A DNA stretch of 64,000 nt from Pararge aegeria (taxonomy: Eukaryota; Arthropoda; Insecta; Lepidoptera; Nymphalidae). Where the stretch lies: the NCBI RefSeq assembly GCF_905163445.1, contig NC_053181.1, positions 1,984,001 through 2,048,000 on the forward strand, read 5' to 3'. A program made the translations under genes and the position numbers. Shown here piece after piece: positions 12,314 through 23,245 of the stretch; the first letter of the stretch is position 1, and every line of letters starts with the position of its first letter. The notes below the pieces were generated by a model that saw only the letters and a program-made list of their open reading frames with translations, was not told where the DNA came from and did not search any database.

Positions 12314-12478
12314 TTAATATGACAACATGCCTTCATAATGATTATCGTCGTCATCGTTGCTATGCGCGGTGCTGATCTGGCGGCACAGGTCTTCGTACTC
12401 CGCCCAGTAGGCCGCCAGGGCTGCGGGGTCCGGCGCTCGAGGCGGCAGCGGTAGCGACATGTGCACTTCTGGAGTCTC
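12314..12478 (-). CDS. Terminal coding exon of an unidentified protein-coding gene
   Basis: This is a 165-base, phase-0 last exon coding for 54 residues and a TAA stop. The minus-strand acceptor TTTTATGTTTCCAG ends just before GAGACTCC, and the frame is open across it. Composition is unlike the surroundings: GC-rich with G/C third positions (CTACCGCTGCCGCCTCG), which is typical of lepidopteran exons. The product begins ETPEVHMSLPLPPRAPD. It has a proline-rich start, an Ala-rich stretch, then AAYWAEYEDLCRQIS, an acidic NDDDDN run and the end EGMLSY. It reads as a cytoplasmic C-terminal tail. I do not recognise the protein. No membrane segment or catalytic motif is visible. The upstream intron starts with a 26-bp duplication of a Helitron 5' end and then LINE and SINE relics, so the preceding exon lies at least several hundred bases away. 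Confidence 0.72.
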   Translation of the reverse strand, partial: ETPEVHMSLPLPPRAPDPAALAAYWAEYEDLCRQISTAHSNDDDDNHYEGMLSY

Positions 12479-12500
12479 CTGGAAACATAAAATCAACTTT

Positions 12501-12570
12501 ATCATCCTAAGTAATATTATAGATCGATCATCCTAAGTAATATTATAGATGCGAAAGTGTGTTGTTTGTG
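12501..12570 (+). mobile_element. Helitron 5' end with 26-bp tandem duplication
   Basis: ATCATCCTAAGTAATATTAT is present twice with a 26-base period (12501 and 12527). The second copy continues as TAGATGCGAAAGTGTG, the typical 5' start of the non-autonomous Helitrons here. The element then breaks off into an L-D LINE fragment. It lies within the intron next to the splice acceptor of the terminal exon. Confidence 0.6.
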
Positions 12571-12910
12571 TCATCATCATCCAATATGAATCCACTGCTG
12601 GACATAGGCAGTTTTTAAGCAGTGCCAAGTTTCGGCTCCAACGCCCATCGGTCCTCCGACAAACGTGACCGGCCCACTACCACTTCAGCATACTAGCCCT
12701 AAGAGCTACGTTGGTTACTTTGGTCCTTTGACGAATTACTTTGTTCTGAAGTTTGTCCTTCAAAGAAATCCCAAGCTCGTCGTCCTCGTCGCTTTGCGTG
12801 CTATGTAGAGAGCTATCTCTCCATTGCAGGCAAAGCGAATTGAAGTTTAAAGTTTAACATCAGTAACAGTGTCCACGTTTCGGCACCAAATGTATGTCCT
12901 TCCATGTCTT
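12571..12910 (-). pseudogene. L-D LINE ORF2 C-terminal relic
   Basis: Minus-strand translation with frame changes gives, in order, AETWTLL, a stretch with PAMER, NKVIRQRTKVTNVALRASML, KW, WAGHV and RRTDGRWSRN. It then decays to a relic of the CAGCAGTGGA end. This is the C-terminal part of the non-LTR endonuclease/reverse transcriptase common in Lepidoptera. It is broken by frameshifts and in-frame stops and is not functional. Confidence 0.75.
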
Positions 12911-12999
12911 GATTTTTGGCACAGAGTTACTTAAAAGGACGGACAGTAACATGGGCTTATTATTTCTGTAAACCGTAATAAACGCAGACAAAGATCAGC

Positions 13000-13141
13000 A
13001 TCGCAAGCATCTGCTTTGCATCTGCGATGCCCACCTCATTAAAATTGGAAAACCATCGCCTATTAAACAGAACAGAACTTCTCGAAGCAAGAAACAAGTC
13101 CTACAAATTGTCACCCTGGACCCAACAACCTGAGGCGTATG
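13000..13141 (-). mobile_element. SINE-E fragment at the edge of the minisatellite
   Basis: The minus strand reads ACGCCTCAGGTTG, then GGACTTGTTTCTTGC, then GGCGATGGTTTTCC. This follows the same order as the SINE-E copies at 14627-14880 and 45233-45400. It ends where the 42-bp array begins. Confidence 0.65.
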
Positions 13142-13477
13142 TATGTGAATGTAGTGCGATGGCCAGCCACACATTTTGACTGGTATGTGAATGTAGTGCG
13201 ATGGCCAGCCACACATTTTGACTGGTATGTGAATGTAGTGCAATGGCCACCAACACATTTTGACTGGTATGTGAATGTAGTGCAATGGCCAGCCACACAT
13301 TTTGACTGGTATGTAAATGTAGTGCAATGGCCAGCCACACATTTTGACTGGTATGTGAATGTAGTGCAATGGCCACCAACACATTTTGACTGGTATGTGA
13401 ATGTAGTGCAATGGCCAGCCAAACATTTTGACTGGTATGTGAATGTAGTGCAATGGCCAGCCACATATTTTGACTAA
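13142..13477. repeat. 42-bp minisatellite, 8 copies, derived from SINE-E
   Basis: There are eight head-to-tail 42-bp units, from TATGTGAATGTAGTG to ACATTTTGACTGG. Units 1-2 carry GCGATGG and units 3-8 carry GCAATGG. Units 3 and 6 share CCACCAACAC where the others have CCAGCCACAC, so units 3-5 and 6-8 form a 126-bp higher-order repeat. Because 42 is divisible by 3, long open frames occur in several frames on both strands. They simply repeat a 14-residue motif and are not genes. The unit aligns with the SINE-E segment just upstream of ACGCCTCAGG on the minus strand, and the array starts where that SINE stops. Confidence 0.97.
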
Positions 13478-14109
13478 GGAGTAGAGTTTGTGAAAGTCTA
13501 ACACCTTTTAGAGTTAGGGTGATAAGTTCTTAAGTTTGGCTCTTGATGAGATGTGATAACTTTTTGACAGTGCGTGTCATATGGATTTGGCGACATTTTA
13601 CATAAAAAAAATTATGATGGCATTTACTGAAATTGACTAATAAAAATGCTCTCATTACACAATTTCATGATGTAACACAGTCACATTTCTACGGCTTAAT
13701 AATTCATGCTAACCTAAGAACAATGAATAAATGCGAAAGAACTACCGGTCAAAACTTGTAACTATAATGTGACAGAAATCTTTACCACTAAGTCCAACTT
13801 TCGAAGATTGCGAAACCAATTTTAAACTTTAATCACAACAATCTAACGTTAATAGTGCTAATAGTATTTTATCTTGTATGTTCATTGAAAATTAAAAGCG
13901 ATAGATAAGGTTATCTTATCGAATCTAAATTAAGTCAGCCGACCATCAAAAATACATCACTTTTAGTTATTAGGTACATAAAAGTAGAGCTTGCGAAATC
14001 TAAACTAAATAGATCTGCGGTATTAACATTATAATTGAACCATGTTATCAATAAGCAACATATAATTTTTATCTATGTAGGCTATGCGACAGTTATTAGG
14101 AAAACATAT

Positions 14110-14310
14110 ATGAAACCAACTTTTTTTTATAGACGAGCGCTTGACTGCAATCATACCAGATGATAAGTGATGATGCTGCCTAAGGTGGGGCGGGCTTGCC
14201 TAGAAGATGCCTATTCACTCTTGATTTGAAGGTACTTATATTGCAGGTACTGGGGAAAATGGAAGCTGGAAGGGCATTCCACATCCTTGCAGTGCGAATT
14301 AGAATCGAAT
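14110..14310 (-). pseudogene. L-C LINE ORF2 C-terminus and 3' end
   Basis: Minus-strand translation gives RTARMWNALPASIFPSTCNI followed by STFKSRVNRHLLG and a stop soon after. The short 3' UTR ends TCAAGCGCTCGTCTATAAAA. This is a non-LTR retrotransposon C-terminus. A second copy is at 54855-55040 and a tail-only copy at 44930-45025. Confidence 0.8.
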
Positions 14311-14349
14311 ACTGACCTGACTGTGATAAAAAGAGTTTTTTTTTAAATT

Positions 14350-14626
14350 TTCAATTGAAAAGAAAGAAAAAAACATTTATTCATGTTACAACAAACAGTA
14401 CATCTTATAATAATAAAGTGACAACATAGTATACAACATACAATGTCTGTGTGTAACACCAGACAGAAAGGGTGTACAGCTCAGCATTTGCCAAGCATTG
14501 TACCTAAGTACATGCATGCCGCTGATTTTCAGCTGAGACCATAGTGCCGATACGGCAAACTTAGATAAATAAAAATAATGAAATAAATTAATAAAGTGAA
14601 GCAAGGTTAATAACAGGTAACAAACA
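14350..14626 (-). mobile_element. LINE 3' UTR (tail TGAATAAATGTTTTTTTC)
   Basis: On the minus strand the sequence ends GTTACATGAATAAATG followed by a T-rich tail. It contains CAGCTGAAAATCAGCGGC. It is a repeat by its LINE-like terminal form and abutment to SINE-E. No coding remains, so the family is uncertain. Confidence 0.5.
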
Positions 14627-14880
14627 ATTGATGGACCAAGCAGGTAAACGGAAAACCGTTGCAAGCAAGACTTCGCTGGTCACGCAAGGAACACATCTGG
14701 CAATGTGTTGCCCTGTGTACACCAACCTAAGGCGTATGCGTTAAGCCACATGTGCCTGTAATTGCACCGGCAACCACGCCCTTAAGACCGGAACACCCCA
14801 TTGCAATGCTGCTTAGCGGCAGAACCAGCATGGCGATGGTATTTCCCCAGACGAGCTATGTCACAAAAAGCTCAACTACG
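14627..14880 (-). mobile_element. SINE-E
   Basis: The minus strand runs TCTGCCGCTAAGCAGCATTG, GTTCCGGTCTTAAGGGCG, ACGCCTTAGGTTGGTG, and ends CTTGGTCCATCAATTG. It joins directly to a LINE 3' UTR at 14350-14626. Confidence 0.7.
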
Positions 14881-14952
14881 CATTACCAACCAACAACCGC
14901 AACTCTTGGTCACTCTTAACAAAAGGACGGTTAATTTTACGAATTAGCAGTA

Positions 14953-15192
14953 TTAATAAATAAATACACACATGCTTATCTAGCCTCACAGTAAGTGTAG
15001 CTTGTGTTATGGATACTAAGATAGCTGATGAATATATTTACGAATATAATACACATAAATCCTTATAATATATAGATAAACACCCAAACACTGAAAAACA
15101 TTTATGTTCATCACGCAATTTTCCCGTTGTGGGAATCGAACATACCTTAAACTCAGAAAGCAGGGTCGCTGCCCACTGCGCCAGTCGGCCGT
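14953..15192 (-). mobile_element. SINE-A, near full length
   Basis: Head ACGGCCGACTGGCGCAGTGG, a damaged B box (TATGTTCGATTCCCAC), a collinear body and an ATTT-type tail on the minus strand. Confidence 0.85.
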
Positions 15193-15404
15193 CAAATGTT
15201 ATGTATCGCGGACTTACGCAAAGTAATGCATGCTTCCATCCCATGTACCTACACCTCTATTTATTTATCTGTAGACGTCTCAGCTCGCGCCATTAGCAAA
15301 TATCTCAAAGGCAAGGCCGTAGAGACCATATTTGCATTTGCCGATTAAGATGGCGCCGACTCAATTAACAAAGTTTTATATACCCAAGTGATAAACCTAT
15401 TTTT

Positions 15405-15525
15405 CCACCTCATCATAATCCGCAGCCTATCAACTTCCCACGGCTGGGACCGACACGCTCTTCCAGTGCGGGTTGGTGGGCTTTAACAGCAGTGGGCATA
15501 ATCCGAACCAAACTATAAATGCCTA
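15405..15525 (-). mobile_element. LINE 3' fragment
   Basis: On the minus strand, CCCACTGCTGTTAAAGCCCA, then CCAACCCGCACTGGAAGAGC and ATTATGATGAGG, match a LINE tail widespread in Lepidoptera. A related piece (CCCGCATTGGAGGAGCATGG) is at about 908-930 on the plus strand. Confidence 0.5.
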
Positions 15526-15533
15526 AGTTTGTG

Positions 15534-15720
15534 TGGATGAATGGATGTTTGTTACAGTTTCACGCAAAAACTACTGAACCGATTTCACTGAATTTTGGAA
15601 TCGAGATAGATTTTACCCTGGATTAACACACATGCTAATTTTAACCTGGGAAAATGTACGGTTCCCGCAATATCCATGAAGAACCAAAAAAGACCGTAAG
15701 AAGCCGCGGGCAACATCTGG
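15534..15720 (+). mobile_element. Helitron fragment
   Basis: TTTGTTACAGTTTCACGCAA, AAACTACTGAACCGATTTC and AAGAAGCCGCGGGCAACATC match the Helitron body and 3' end. Both tips are damaged. Confidence 0.65.
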
Positions 15721-15734
15721 TACCTTATATAATT

Positions 15735-15828
15735 TTTGACCCGACCCGGTTTTGGGATTCAAACCCAGTGCCTCTTGGACTCTAGTTGATCATGCTAACC
15801 GCTACGTTAAAGAAGCAGTTCCACCATT
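15735..15828 (-). mobile_element. SINE-D fragment
   Basis: On the minus strand, ACGTAGCGGTTAGCATGATC and CTGGGTTTGAATCCC are followed by ACCGGGTCGGGTCAAAAA, a tRNA-like head with A and B boxes. A similar decayed head is at 47208-47284 (minus). Confidence 0.55.
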
Positions 15829-16530
15829 TTTATACAACCAATTCATTATTATCCTACCGTAATTCAAATAAGATTATGTGTTAATTTCCAAAGTAAGAAA
15901 TCAGCGACAGCCAAATAATCTTTAACATTAGCATTAAATGTTTATATGGTATGCATTAAATTATATCGTGTTAAAGTAAATTTATAAAGTGGATAACTAA
16001 ATAAACTTTTGATAACTATAAATTCATATTTGCCAGATATTTATGTCCATGACATTGGAGTTGGTGGGTATTTTGATATTATTACGACTGCATTATCGAT
16101 GCACCGCAGTCCTACATGGACTCGAACGATGCAAAGATACCTCCCGGTGACTTAGTCGTTTATCAATCGTTTCCCGCCATACCTTTATTGTATGAAGCAA
16201 TGTCTACATTCCACGACATAAATCTACTTCGACAGTCTCAATGTTACATTGGCAATTTAACATTAACACTTTATCATACAAATTCCAGTACTCATAGGTG
16301 TGGTCCAATATTAATTTAGGCGAGACGAGTGGACATTGAATCTTACAAATGTGCTATAAATTTGGTTTTTATGACAGGTTCACGCTAAAAAAATCTTGAA
16401 TGTAAAATAACCTATGTAACATTTAAGTTTCGCGATAATCCTTTTAAATAGGTTTATGTATTTAAATATTTTGAGGTAAAATAAGAAACTATTGTGGGAC
16501 GTTCACGGTCGACATTTATGTCCGTTTTAA

Positions 16531-16612
16531 GTTATTTAAATATCATTTACTTCAGCGGTGAAAGAAAACATCGTGAGGAAACCTGCATGCCTGAGAGTTC
16601 TACAACAAACAT
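16531..16612 (+). mobile_element. SINE-B internal fragment
   Basis: TTCAGCGGTGAAAGAAAACA, TCGTGAGGAAACCTGCATGC and CTGAGAGTTCTACA are the middle of SINE-B. Confidence 0.75.
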
Positions 16613-17072
16613 AAGAAGCAATGAGATGAGACAAACTTATGCCTCTAACATAAATTGGTCTCGTTTTACACTAATTTGGTCTCAGCAAAGTCAAAGTAGC
16701 TTCGCTCTATAGATTACAGCGTTATACAATAAATGTAATGAACACTACGAAAAACGTTGCCTTGTATTAAAATACGAGCTCATAAAATCACATGAAAAAA
16801 ATATAATGAACACGGCAATTATAAAACACCAAATGTAATGAATGAAAAACACGAACACAATAGCAATAATAAATTGGAGTTCAAATAAAATATAGGACGC
16901 GCGATAATGACCTTTATTCCAATGTCAATAGCTTGGATTTTCATCAGGTTGTAAAAGCTACTTGAATTATAATGATTCAACCTTTTTGCGCAGACACATG
17001 TTCTACAACTTGTTTACTTAATGATGAAACCTTATTGTTATTGAGATATGTTATCAATAATACTGTTATCGC

Positions 17073-17218
17073 AATAAATTCTACACTCGCGAATTGTGCC
17101 GTATTAAATTCATTAATAGTAATTTATTGTGAAATGGTGTACCAAAATAAATTCTACACTCGCGAATTGTGCCGTATTAAATTCATTAATAGTAATTTAT
17201 TGTGAAATGGTGTACCAA
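17073..17218. repeat. Exact 73-bp tandem duplication
   Basis: The 73 bases starting AATAAATTCTACACTCGCGA are repeated without a single difference (17073-17145, 17146-17218). No transposon end is seen. Confidence 0.96.
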
Positions 17219-19229
17219 AGCGCCACTTAAATCTTTCTTAAATTGGTACTTTGCATGCCTACTTATTCAAAAATAAAGTTACATCTAATCAAAGGCATAA
17301 TGTCAAGAATTTTCCCTAAAATCAGATATTAGATTAATAAAAAATATTAAATCTGAAACTCGTTCTACTTATAAAATTGTGCAGAAAATGTTAGCATGCC
17401 ACTTAAAACGACCTTGCATTTGCCTTAAAGGTTGATGCCAACTTTTTGATCGACTTGATAAATATTTTCAACAAGTCTTTAAAACAATTTAAAATTCCTC
17501 AAAATTACGCCTCTAGGTCTGTTTTAAGCTAGAATAAATAAAACATTTATTTACTTATTCACTAGTATTTGATATATGAAAAGTTAGGCATTAAACTGAC
17601 CTACAGAAAATACCTATGTATGTGTTTTTTAAAGTTTTTTCGTCATGCTGTTTCAGAAAAAAATACTTTTGTATTTTCACAAACACTTGTGACATCTACA
17701 CACACAATACTTCTTACTATAATCGTATCGGTACGGAACTTCAATCGGAACACAGCATCCTCATCCTGTTGTATTTCCACGTTGACTGCAATGAAGTTAT
17801 CAATGTAGCTTTGAATACATATAATAATAGTAATATTTTTATCTAACTGTATAACTGTTCGCACGCAGTACAGTTCAAATTTGCCATTGGAAGTTAAATC
17901 ATCATTATGATTCAGTTTATTGAAAACCTTTTCAGGGGTTTAGAATAGTACACAAGTATCACACAATTTTATATCGTTTTAATATTTTGAGAATGATGAA
18001 TGATGTGAAAATATAAATGATGGAAATCATTTGTAATGATAAATCAATTAAATTAAGCAATGTTTTTATTGGGAAACAATAATTTATTAACATCTCCAAT
18101 TATATTTTATGTTTAAACTATATAGCGATTATAGCATTATATCATTTAACTATAGAATTCGTTAAAATTCAAAGTCTTTCTCGAAGGTACATGTGACAAT
18201 AATGTTCAAGTTAGTAATAAAAATGTATCCGTCCACGTATCTTAATACATTGTATATTCAGCGATGTTAACTTATTTGCATATTAACACGTGGATTCTAG
18301 CAATAATAGCGTCATACATCACACATTTTAGGAAACTTACTCAAATCAGAAGTGGTTTCTCAAATACGATGCCAAGTTCTTGCTAAAATAATAGAAAGAT
18401 AAATTCTTTATTGCACACAGTTAAGGGATAAAGATAATATATGTTGAAAACAGAAATACAATATATATATAATATATAATAAAAAATAAAAATGCGCAAA
18501 CGCAGTCTTATCGCTTTAAGCGATCTCCTCCAGACGACTTAATGAAAGTAGAAAATGATTATGGAAGATTTTATTTATAGAGGTTAAAATTGTTGTACAA
18601 TTTAGAAGTAAATGTATGCGCCCAAATATTATTATATTTAATCTGTCAGTTCAAAGATTGTTATTCATTAAAATCTGGGAAGAATAATGCCGGGCTGAGG
18701 AAACCTCCCTGCAGAATGTACAGAGATGCGGGCGGAATTAACTCGAGTTGTTATATGTAAGTTAACATCAAACTCATAAGTAGTTAAAAATTATTTGTGT
18801 ATTTCAGGAAGATATCTAACATAATATTCTTCAACCCCAAAGCGTGGGAAGTACGAACAAAAAGTATAATTGGTCGATACATAAATCAACGTATCAATAA
18901 ACTCGAATCGCAATATCATTACTCATATTTCATGAATATGCAGCAGCTAGATCATATTATGACATCATTTTATGCATAATCGATTCTGAGTATTAGAAAC
19001 GATTATGATTTCAATCGGCGTCTCAATCTCACTGTTACGACAGGTCTTCAGTCCATACAATATATCTAGGTTTTGATTCCAGTTGAACAACTATTTAGTT
19101 AATTTCTTTATGACAACGATTATCCGAAGGGGGAGTAGGTTACTTATAATATGGCTAACCAAAGTTTTCATGATCTATAAATACAAACATATTAAGTAAT
19201 TATTCGCTACTAGTTTCAAATATTCACTA

Positions 19230-19560
19230 TCCTATTAATATTATAAACGTGAAGGTTTGTGAGTAAGTATAATTTCATAGATTTTTGTTGCTGTTTCACG
19301 CAAAAACTTTTCAACGGATTTAACTGAAATTCAGAATGCAAATATATTATACTAGATGACCAAAAAATCATGGTTTCCGCGTGATTTGAGAAACACTGAA
19401 TTTTACGTCGATAAGCTATAGTTTGCCACAACGAACTTCCCCCAAAATAGATTTGTAGTAGTAGCTGCGCTCGGCGGTGTTCCCTGTACACGTAAATGCT
19501 TTGAAAAAAAATACGAGTGCAGACTAACTTACCGCGAGTAACACCAGGAGGCGCAACTAG
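19230..19560 (+). mobile_element. Complete non-autonomous Helitron, 331 bp
   Basis: It begins TCCTATTAATATTATAAACG after an A and ends GGAGGCGCAACTAG before a T, as Helitrons do (A^T target, 5'-TC, CTAG-3'). The interior has TTTCACGCAAAAACTTTTC. A 151-codon frame antisense to it (19216-19671) is incidental. Confidence 0.75.
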
Positions 19561-20457
19561 TTTTAAGAACGTCTGTTCTTTTTGGACTCTGGGACTTGAA
19601 TAACCAATTAATTTAAGTTGATTCCCATTGTAGCTATGACTCTGAGGGTACCAGCTTTGACGCTGTGTCAACTTGTATGGCTAAGTTGTTTTTTTTTACA
19701 TTATGCACTACATGTACATTTCTAACAAATTATTAAGTTTTTTCTTGGTAGTTTAAGTTTCACTTAAGATTGCTTACGTGATCCGTAATTAAAATTATTT
19801 TCGATCTCATCTCATCAATTAATTTAATTTATTTTTTCAATTTTAATTACTTCCTGTGAAAGGAAATTCTAGTGTTAGTAATTGGTCACCGTAATTTATA
19901 CTAATGATTAAATTCATAACCAATTAGATAATTAGACGTAATGATGAGTTTTTAGAATAAAATTAGTCTGTCATTAATTAATGTATCAAATTAAAACCAG
20001 ACTTCAATAAAATGGTAATTAGTACGCAAAAATTTCATCCACTTTTTATTACTTTTCAATCACTCGTTCTTTCATTATAATTTAATACCACTTCATAACT
20101 TTTTTATAGCTAAGTATGTTTAAAGAGAGCTACCAAAGGAACATAGCTATTTTGTACGGATTTACCATGAAATCACTACTTACTTTCGGATGAAAACTCA
20201 GGGCACGTCAGCAAACAAGAGAGATAAATATAATATCAAGAGATCGGTCGGATCGTAACTTGGACAACAAATTTAAAACTGCTTTTTTAAATGCCTTGAA
20301 AATCCTTTAAACTTCTGGGATATAAATCATCCAATGTGCTTTAACAAGATGGAACTTAATTCGTTTTTTCAAGATGGCGCTGTGGTTGTGCAGAGCTATT
20401 TTGCATTATTAAATAATTTTAAAAGTTAAATGTCAAATCGTTAATTTTTGTAAATTG

Positions 20458-20494
20458 TAAAGAAAACGAAAACTACCAGTTTTCGTTTTCTTTA
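20458..20494. repeat. Perfect 17-bp-arm palindrome, 3-nt loop
   Basis: TAAAGAAAACGAAAACT, ACC, then the exact reverse complement, in otherwise unassigned AT-rich DNA. Confidence 0.95.
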
Positions 20495-20940
20495 GGATTA
20501 AATGATTATCATTTAAAAAACATTATTGTGAATAAGTTATTCACGCACACTCAAGAAAATATATTTTTTTTTGAAATTTAAATATTGACGTGTGATATGC
20601 AGTCTCCAATATGAGTGTTCTAAACTTGGTTTTAAATTATATTGTAGTGTAAGTAGTTTTCTACCGGAAACTAAGGAGTTGTAGACTTTGAGATAGTAAT
20701 GACTACCAAAATTTTAAGTTTAAATAAAATTTTAAGTTTTACTACAGAACCCCAAAAAAAACATTGCGTATATTTACTTTAATAATATTGTTATAGCTAA
20801 TGGAGAAAAACGACCTTAACTGGCAGCGTCTAAACAAATATAACACGCAAACATTACCACAACCACACAGCACAGACGATAAAATATATTTTTGAAAGCA
20901 TAAGATACTCGCACATGAAACAAAATATTCCATAAGAATA

Positions 20941-21102
20941 TCCTTACTTAATTTTATACATGCGAAAGTTTGTTTGTTCGTCGTTCCTAACAACCTAACT
21001 ACAACTTGATTTTTGGCATAGAGTTAGTAAAAAGGACGGAGTTTAACATAGCCTTTGTAGAAAATGTAATAATCGCGGACGAAGAAATTGGGCAACAGCT
21101 AA
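20941..21102 (+). mobile_element. Complete non-autonomous Helitron, 162 bp
   Basis: It begins TCCTTACTTAATTTTATACA after A, has TGCGAAAGTTTGTTTG and GCGGACGAAG, and ends GGGCAACAGCTAA before T (a CTRR end). Confidence 0.8.
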
Positions 21103-22446
21103 TATTGTGTATTTTCAACCGACTTAGACTTAAGAAAAGGAGGATGGTTTCAATTCAAATGTATGTTTATTTTTATTGATACTTGATTACAATACCAAAA
21201 TGATAACCTCTAAGGTGGTCGCAATTTGGTGAAGATCTATTGAAGGAATCCTGAAAAAAGTAAGGGAACTCTTCAAATGTTATAGGTACACCAGCGTTTT
21301 AAGTATTTTTTAATGTAACTTAAGCATTTTATTTCGAAATTAAACACGCCATTTAAACACGTCAAACTGATGTTTAGGACCAAGGACGTCCTACGAAACT
21401 AAAAAATAATAAGTATTACTCTAGTTGCGCTTATGATTATGGTATAAATAGGTGAGCTATTTATGCTCGTGACAATAAAGGAGCTAGAGATCCCGCAGAT
21501 CTCCTCAACCATTAACGCACCCGGCTTCGGGAAAAGCAATATTTTGTAGAAGGCTATGAGCAGTTAAGAATTGAATATTATAACTAAGATATTATTACAA
21601 ACCTACCCACTAAAAATAGTGAAAAAACCGACATTACAAATAAATAGTAAGAAATAAGAATTTTCTACAACATTTCTAGGTCGATGCCAATTAAAATGTA
21701 GAAAATTACTACTATTTATTTGTTTATTTTACATCTTACGTACGGCAGGCCCACTTACACTAACTAGATGGAAATACATAATTTATGCATAACTAACACA
21801 AATTTATGGAAGATGACATTAAACATTATAAATGACATGCTATTAATATAGTGTTCTATAGTGATACTTTGCGAATATTGAAGTAAAGATCATTGAATAT
21901 TCTCAGAGTACCTCAAAAATTTACGGAACAATGCTGTCCACTGTCATGGAATAGATCCCAATGAGCATTGCTGTCAAAGATCGCTTTGAATGACAACAAT
22001 GAACGCGGTATAGGTGCCATGCTTCGTGCAACAGTGTTACAGGAAGGAACTACGAATATTTTTTTTTCGTGGACGAAATTTACTGTCTTTTGAGGCACGG
22101 ATACACACACAGTTAGTTATAAGCATCTAGAGCATCGACGTCTCCTCGTAAGATTTGGCACATTATTTATAGTTAGTCGCAAGTCGGTCTGTTCTCCAGG
22201 AAGTTGAACCTTAAGCAACCTAAAAGAAATTTGATAGGGTACATAAAGGGATAATACCCATAGCAGCATACTATATAAAAGGCATTACAGCTGAACATTT
22301 TCCTTACAGAATATCGTTATGTTTTCGCAATTTCTCTTGCACAGGTGTTAACAAGATGAAAGTTAAACATTTGAAAGTTGATAAAAATGATAAACAATGC
22401 ATGGCGAGATTTGACGATCTAAGAGCTGATTATATAATGAATAAAC

Positions 22447-22600
22447 AGTGGGCTAGTTGGTGGCATGTTAAACGACAGGATCACAAGATCCTAGATTCGA
22501 ATCCCAGGTCAGGCCAAAAATTGTTTAGCGAGTTTGTCTGTCTATGAGTACCAGACGAGATACGGAATCGGCGTTGCCTCGGAAGGCAAGTGAACTGTTG
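22447..22600 (+). mobile_element. SINE-D
   Basis: The tRNA-like part has a B box TAGATTCGAATCCCAGG, and the 3' part has CGTTGCCTCGGAAGGCAAG. The A box is poor. Inverse relatives are at 15735-15828 and 47208-47284. Confidence 0.5.
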
Positions 22601-22998
22601 ACCTTCCACCAGTATTAGCTTCTGAGTTTTACGTGTTTACCACAAGAAAATTATAGCTTACTTTTTAAGCCTTACCTATTTAAACCAGGCTTTGACATCG
22701 TGACATTGGAGATAAGTAGCAGGAAGCCTGACTCCAATAGAAAACCAATAGAACCAATAGAGTCAAAAAATCCGATGCTCAACACCGGGAAAAGTAGGAT
22801 AGAATACGCTTTATAACGTTTAGTTTACGAAGAAGAAAAAGCTTTAAGCCAGGCTCAAAAGTCTAATTTGCCTTAACCTTACTTGAATTTGCGAACCTTT
22901 ATGAAATAATAAAGAAATCTAAAAGTTCAATAACGCCTCTGAGATATCATTGCCATCTCAGAGCCACCATCGGGTTTCCAAACTATATTTCGTAATAT

Positions 22999-23245
22999 TG
23001 GATAGAAGCAAGCGTTACTTTGCGGAAATCCGTGATATATTATGAAAATAAGGCTTAATTTGCTATAGTCGAAAACCAGGAGAATCTGTATGGTGTAATT
23101 TATAATTTCCTCAATCCGAATACTCCGCACCAAACAGATCTTCGGCAATGTACTCTCTACGCACGTTTCGCTCCGAAACCGGATCGTACTCAGGAGATGT
23201 TAACTTTACAATGAATAGTAGTTGATTTTCATAATATATTTCGTA
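22999..23245. repeat. FB foldback element, left arm only
   Basis: GATAGAAGCAAGCGTTACTT, GCTTAATTTGCTATAGTCG, CTGTATGGTGTAATTTATAA and CGCACGTTTCGCTCCGAAAC. The right arm is reduced to GATTTTCATAATAT. The open minus-strand frame is shared by the other copies and is a by-product of the repeat. Confidence 0.8.

Larger units (their letters stand above)
15829..19229. other. Long unassigned AT-rich stretch
   Basis: Apart from the SINE-B scrap and the 73-bp duplication, nothing is recognised. It is probably intron or intergenic DNA. Confidence 0.5.

Noticed and set aside
13142..13477. CRISPR-like array
   Set aside because: The units are contiguous 42-bp tandem repeats without unique spacers, in a eukaryotic context.
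12995..13504. Open frames of 112-169 codons on both strands with a 14-residue repeat
   Set aside because: They arise because the 42-bp minisatellite unit is a multiple of 3. The same repeat is open in several frames and derives from a SINE.
19216..19671. 151-codon minus-strand open frame
   Set aside because: Most of it is antisense to a complete Helitron (19230-19560). Composition is low-complexity and no domain is visible.
22927..23148. Frame with PKICLVRS also found near 44182, 60350 and 62361
   Set aside because: Conserved only because it lies in the arm of the FB foldback repeat. There is no evidence that it is translated.
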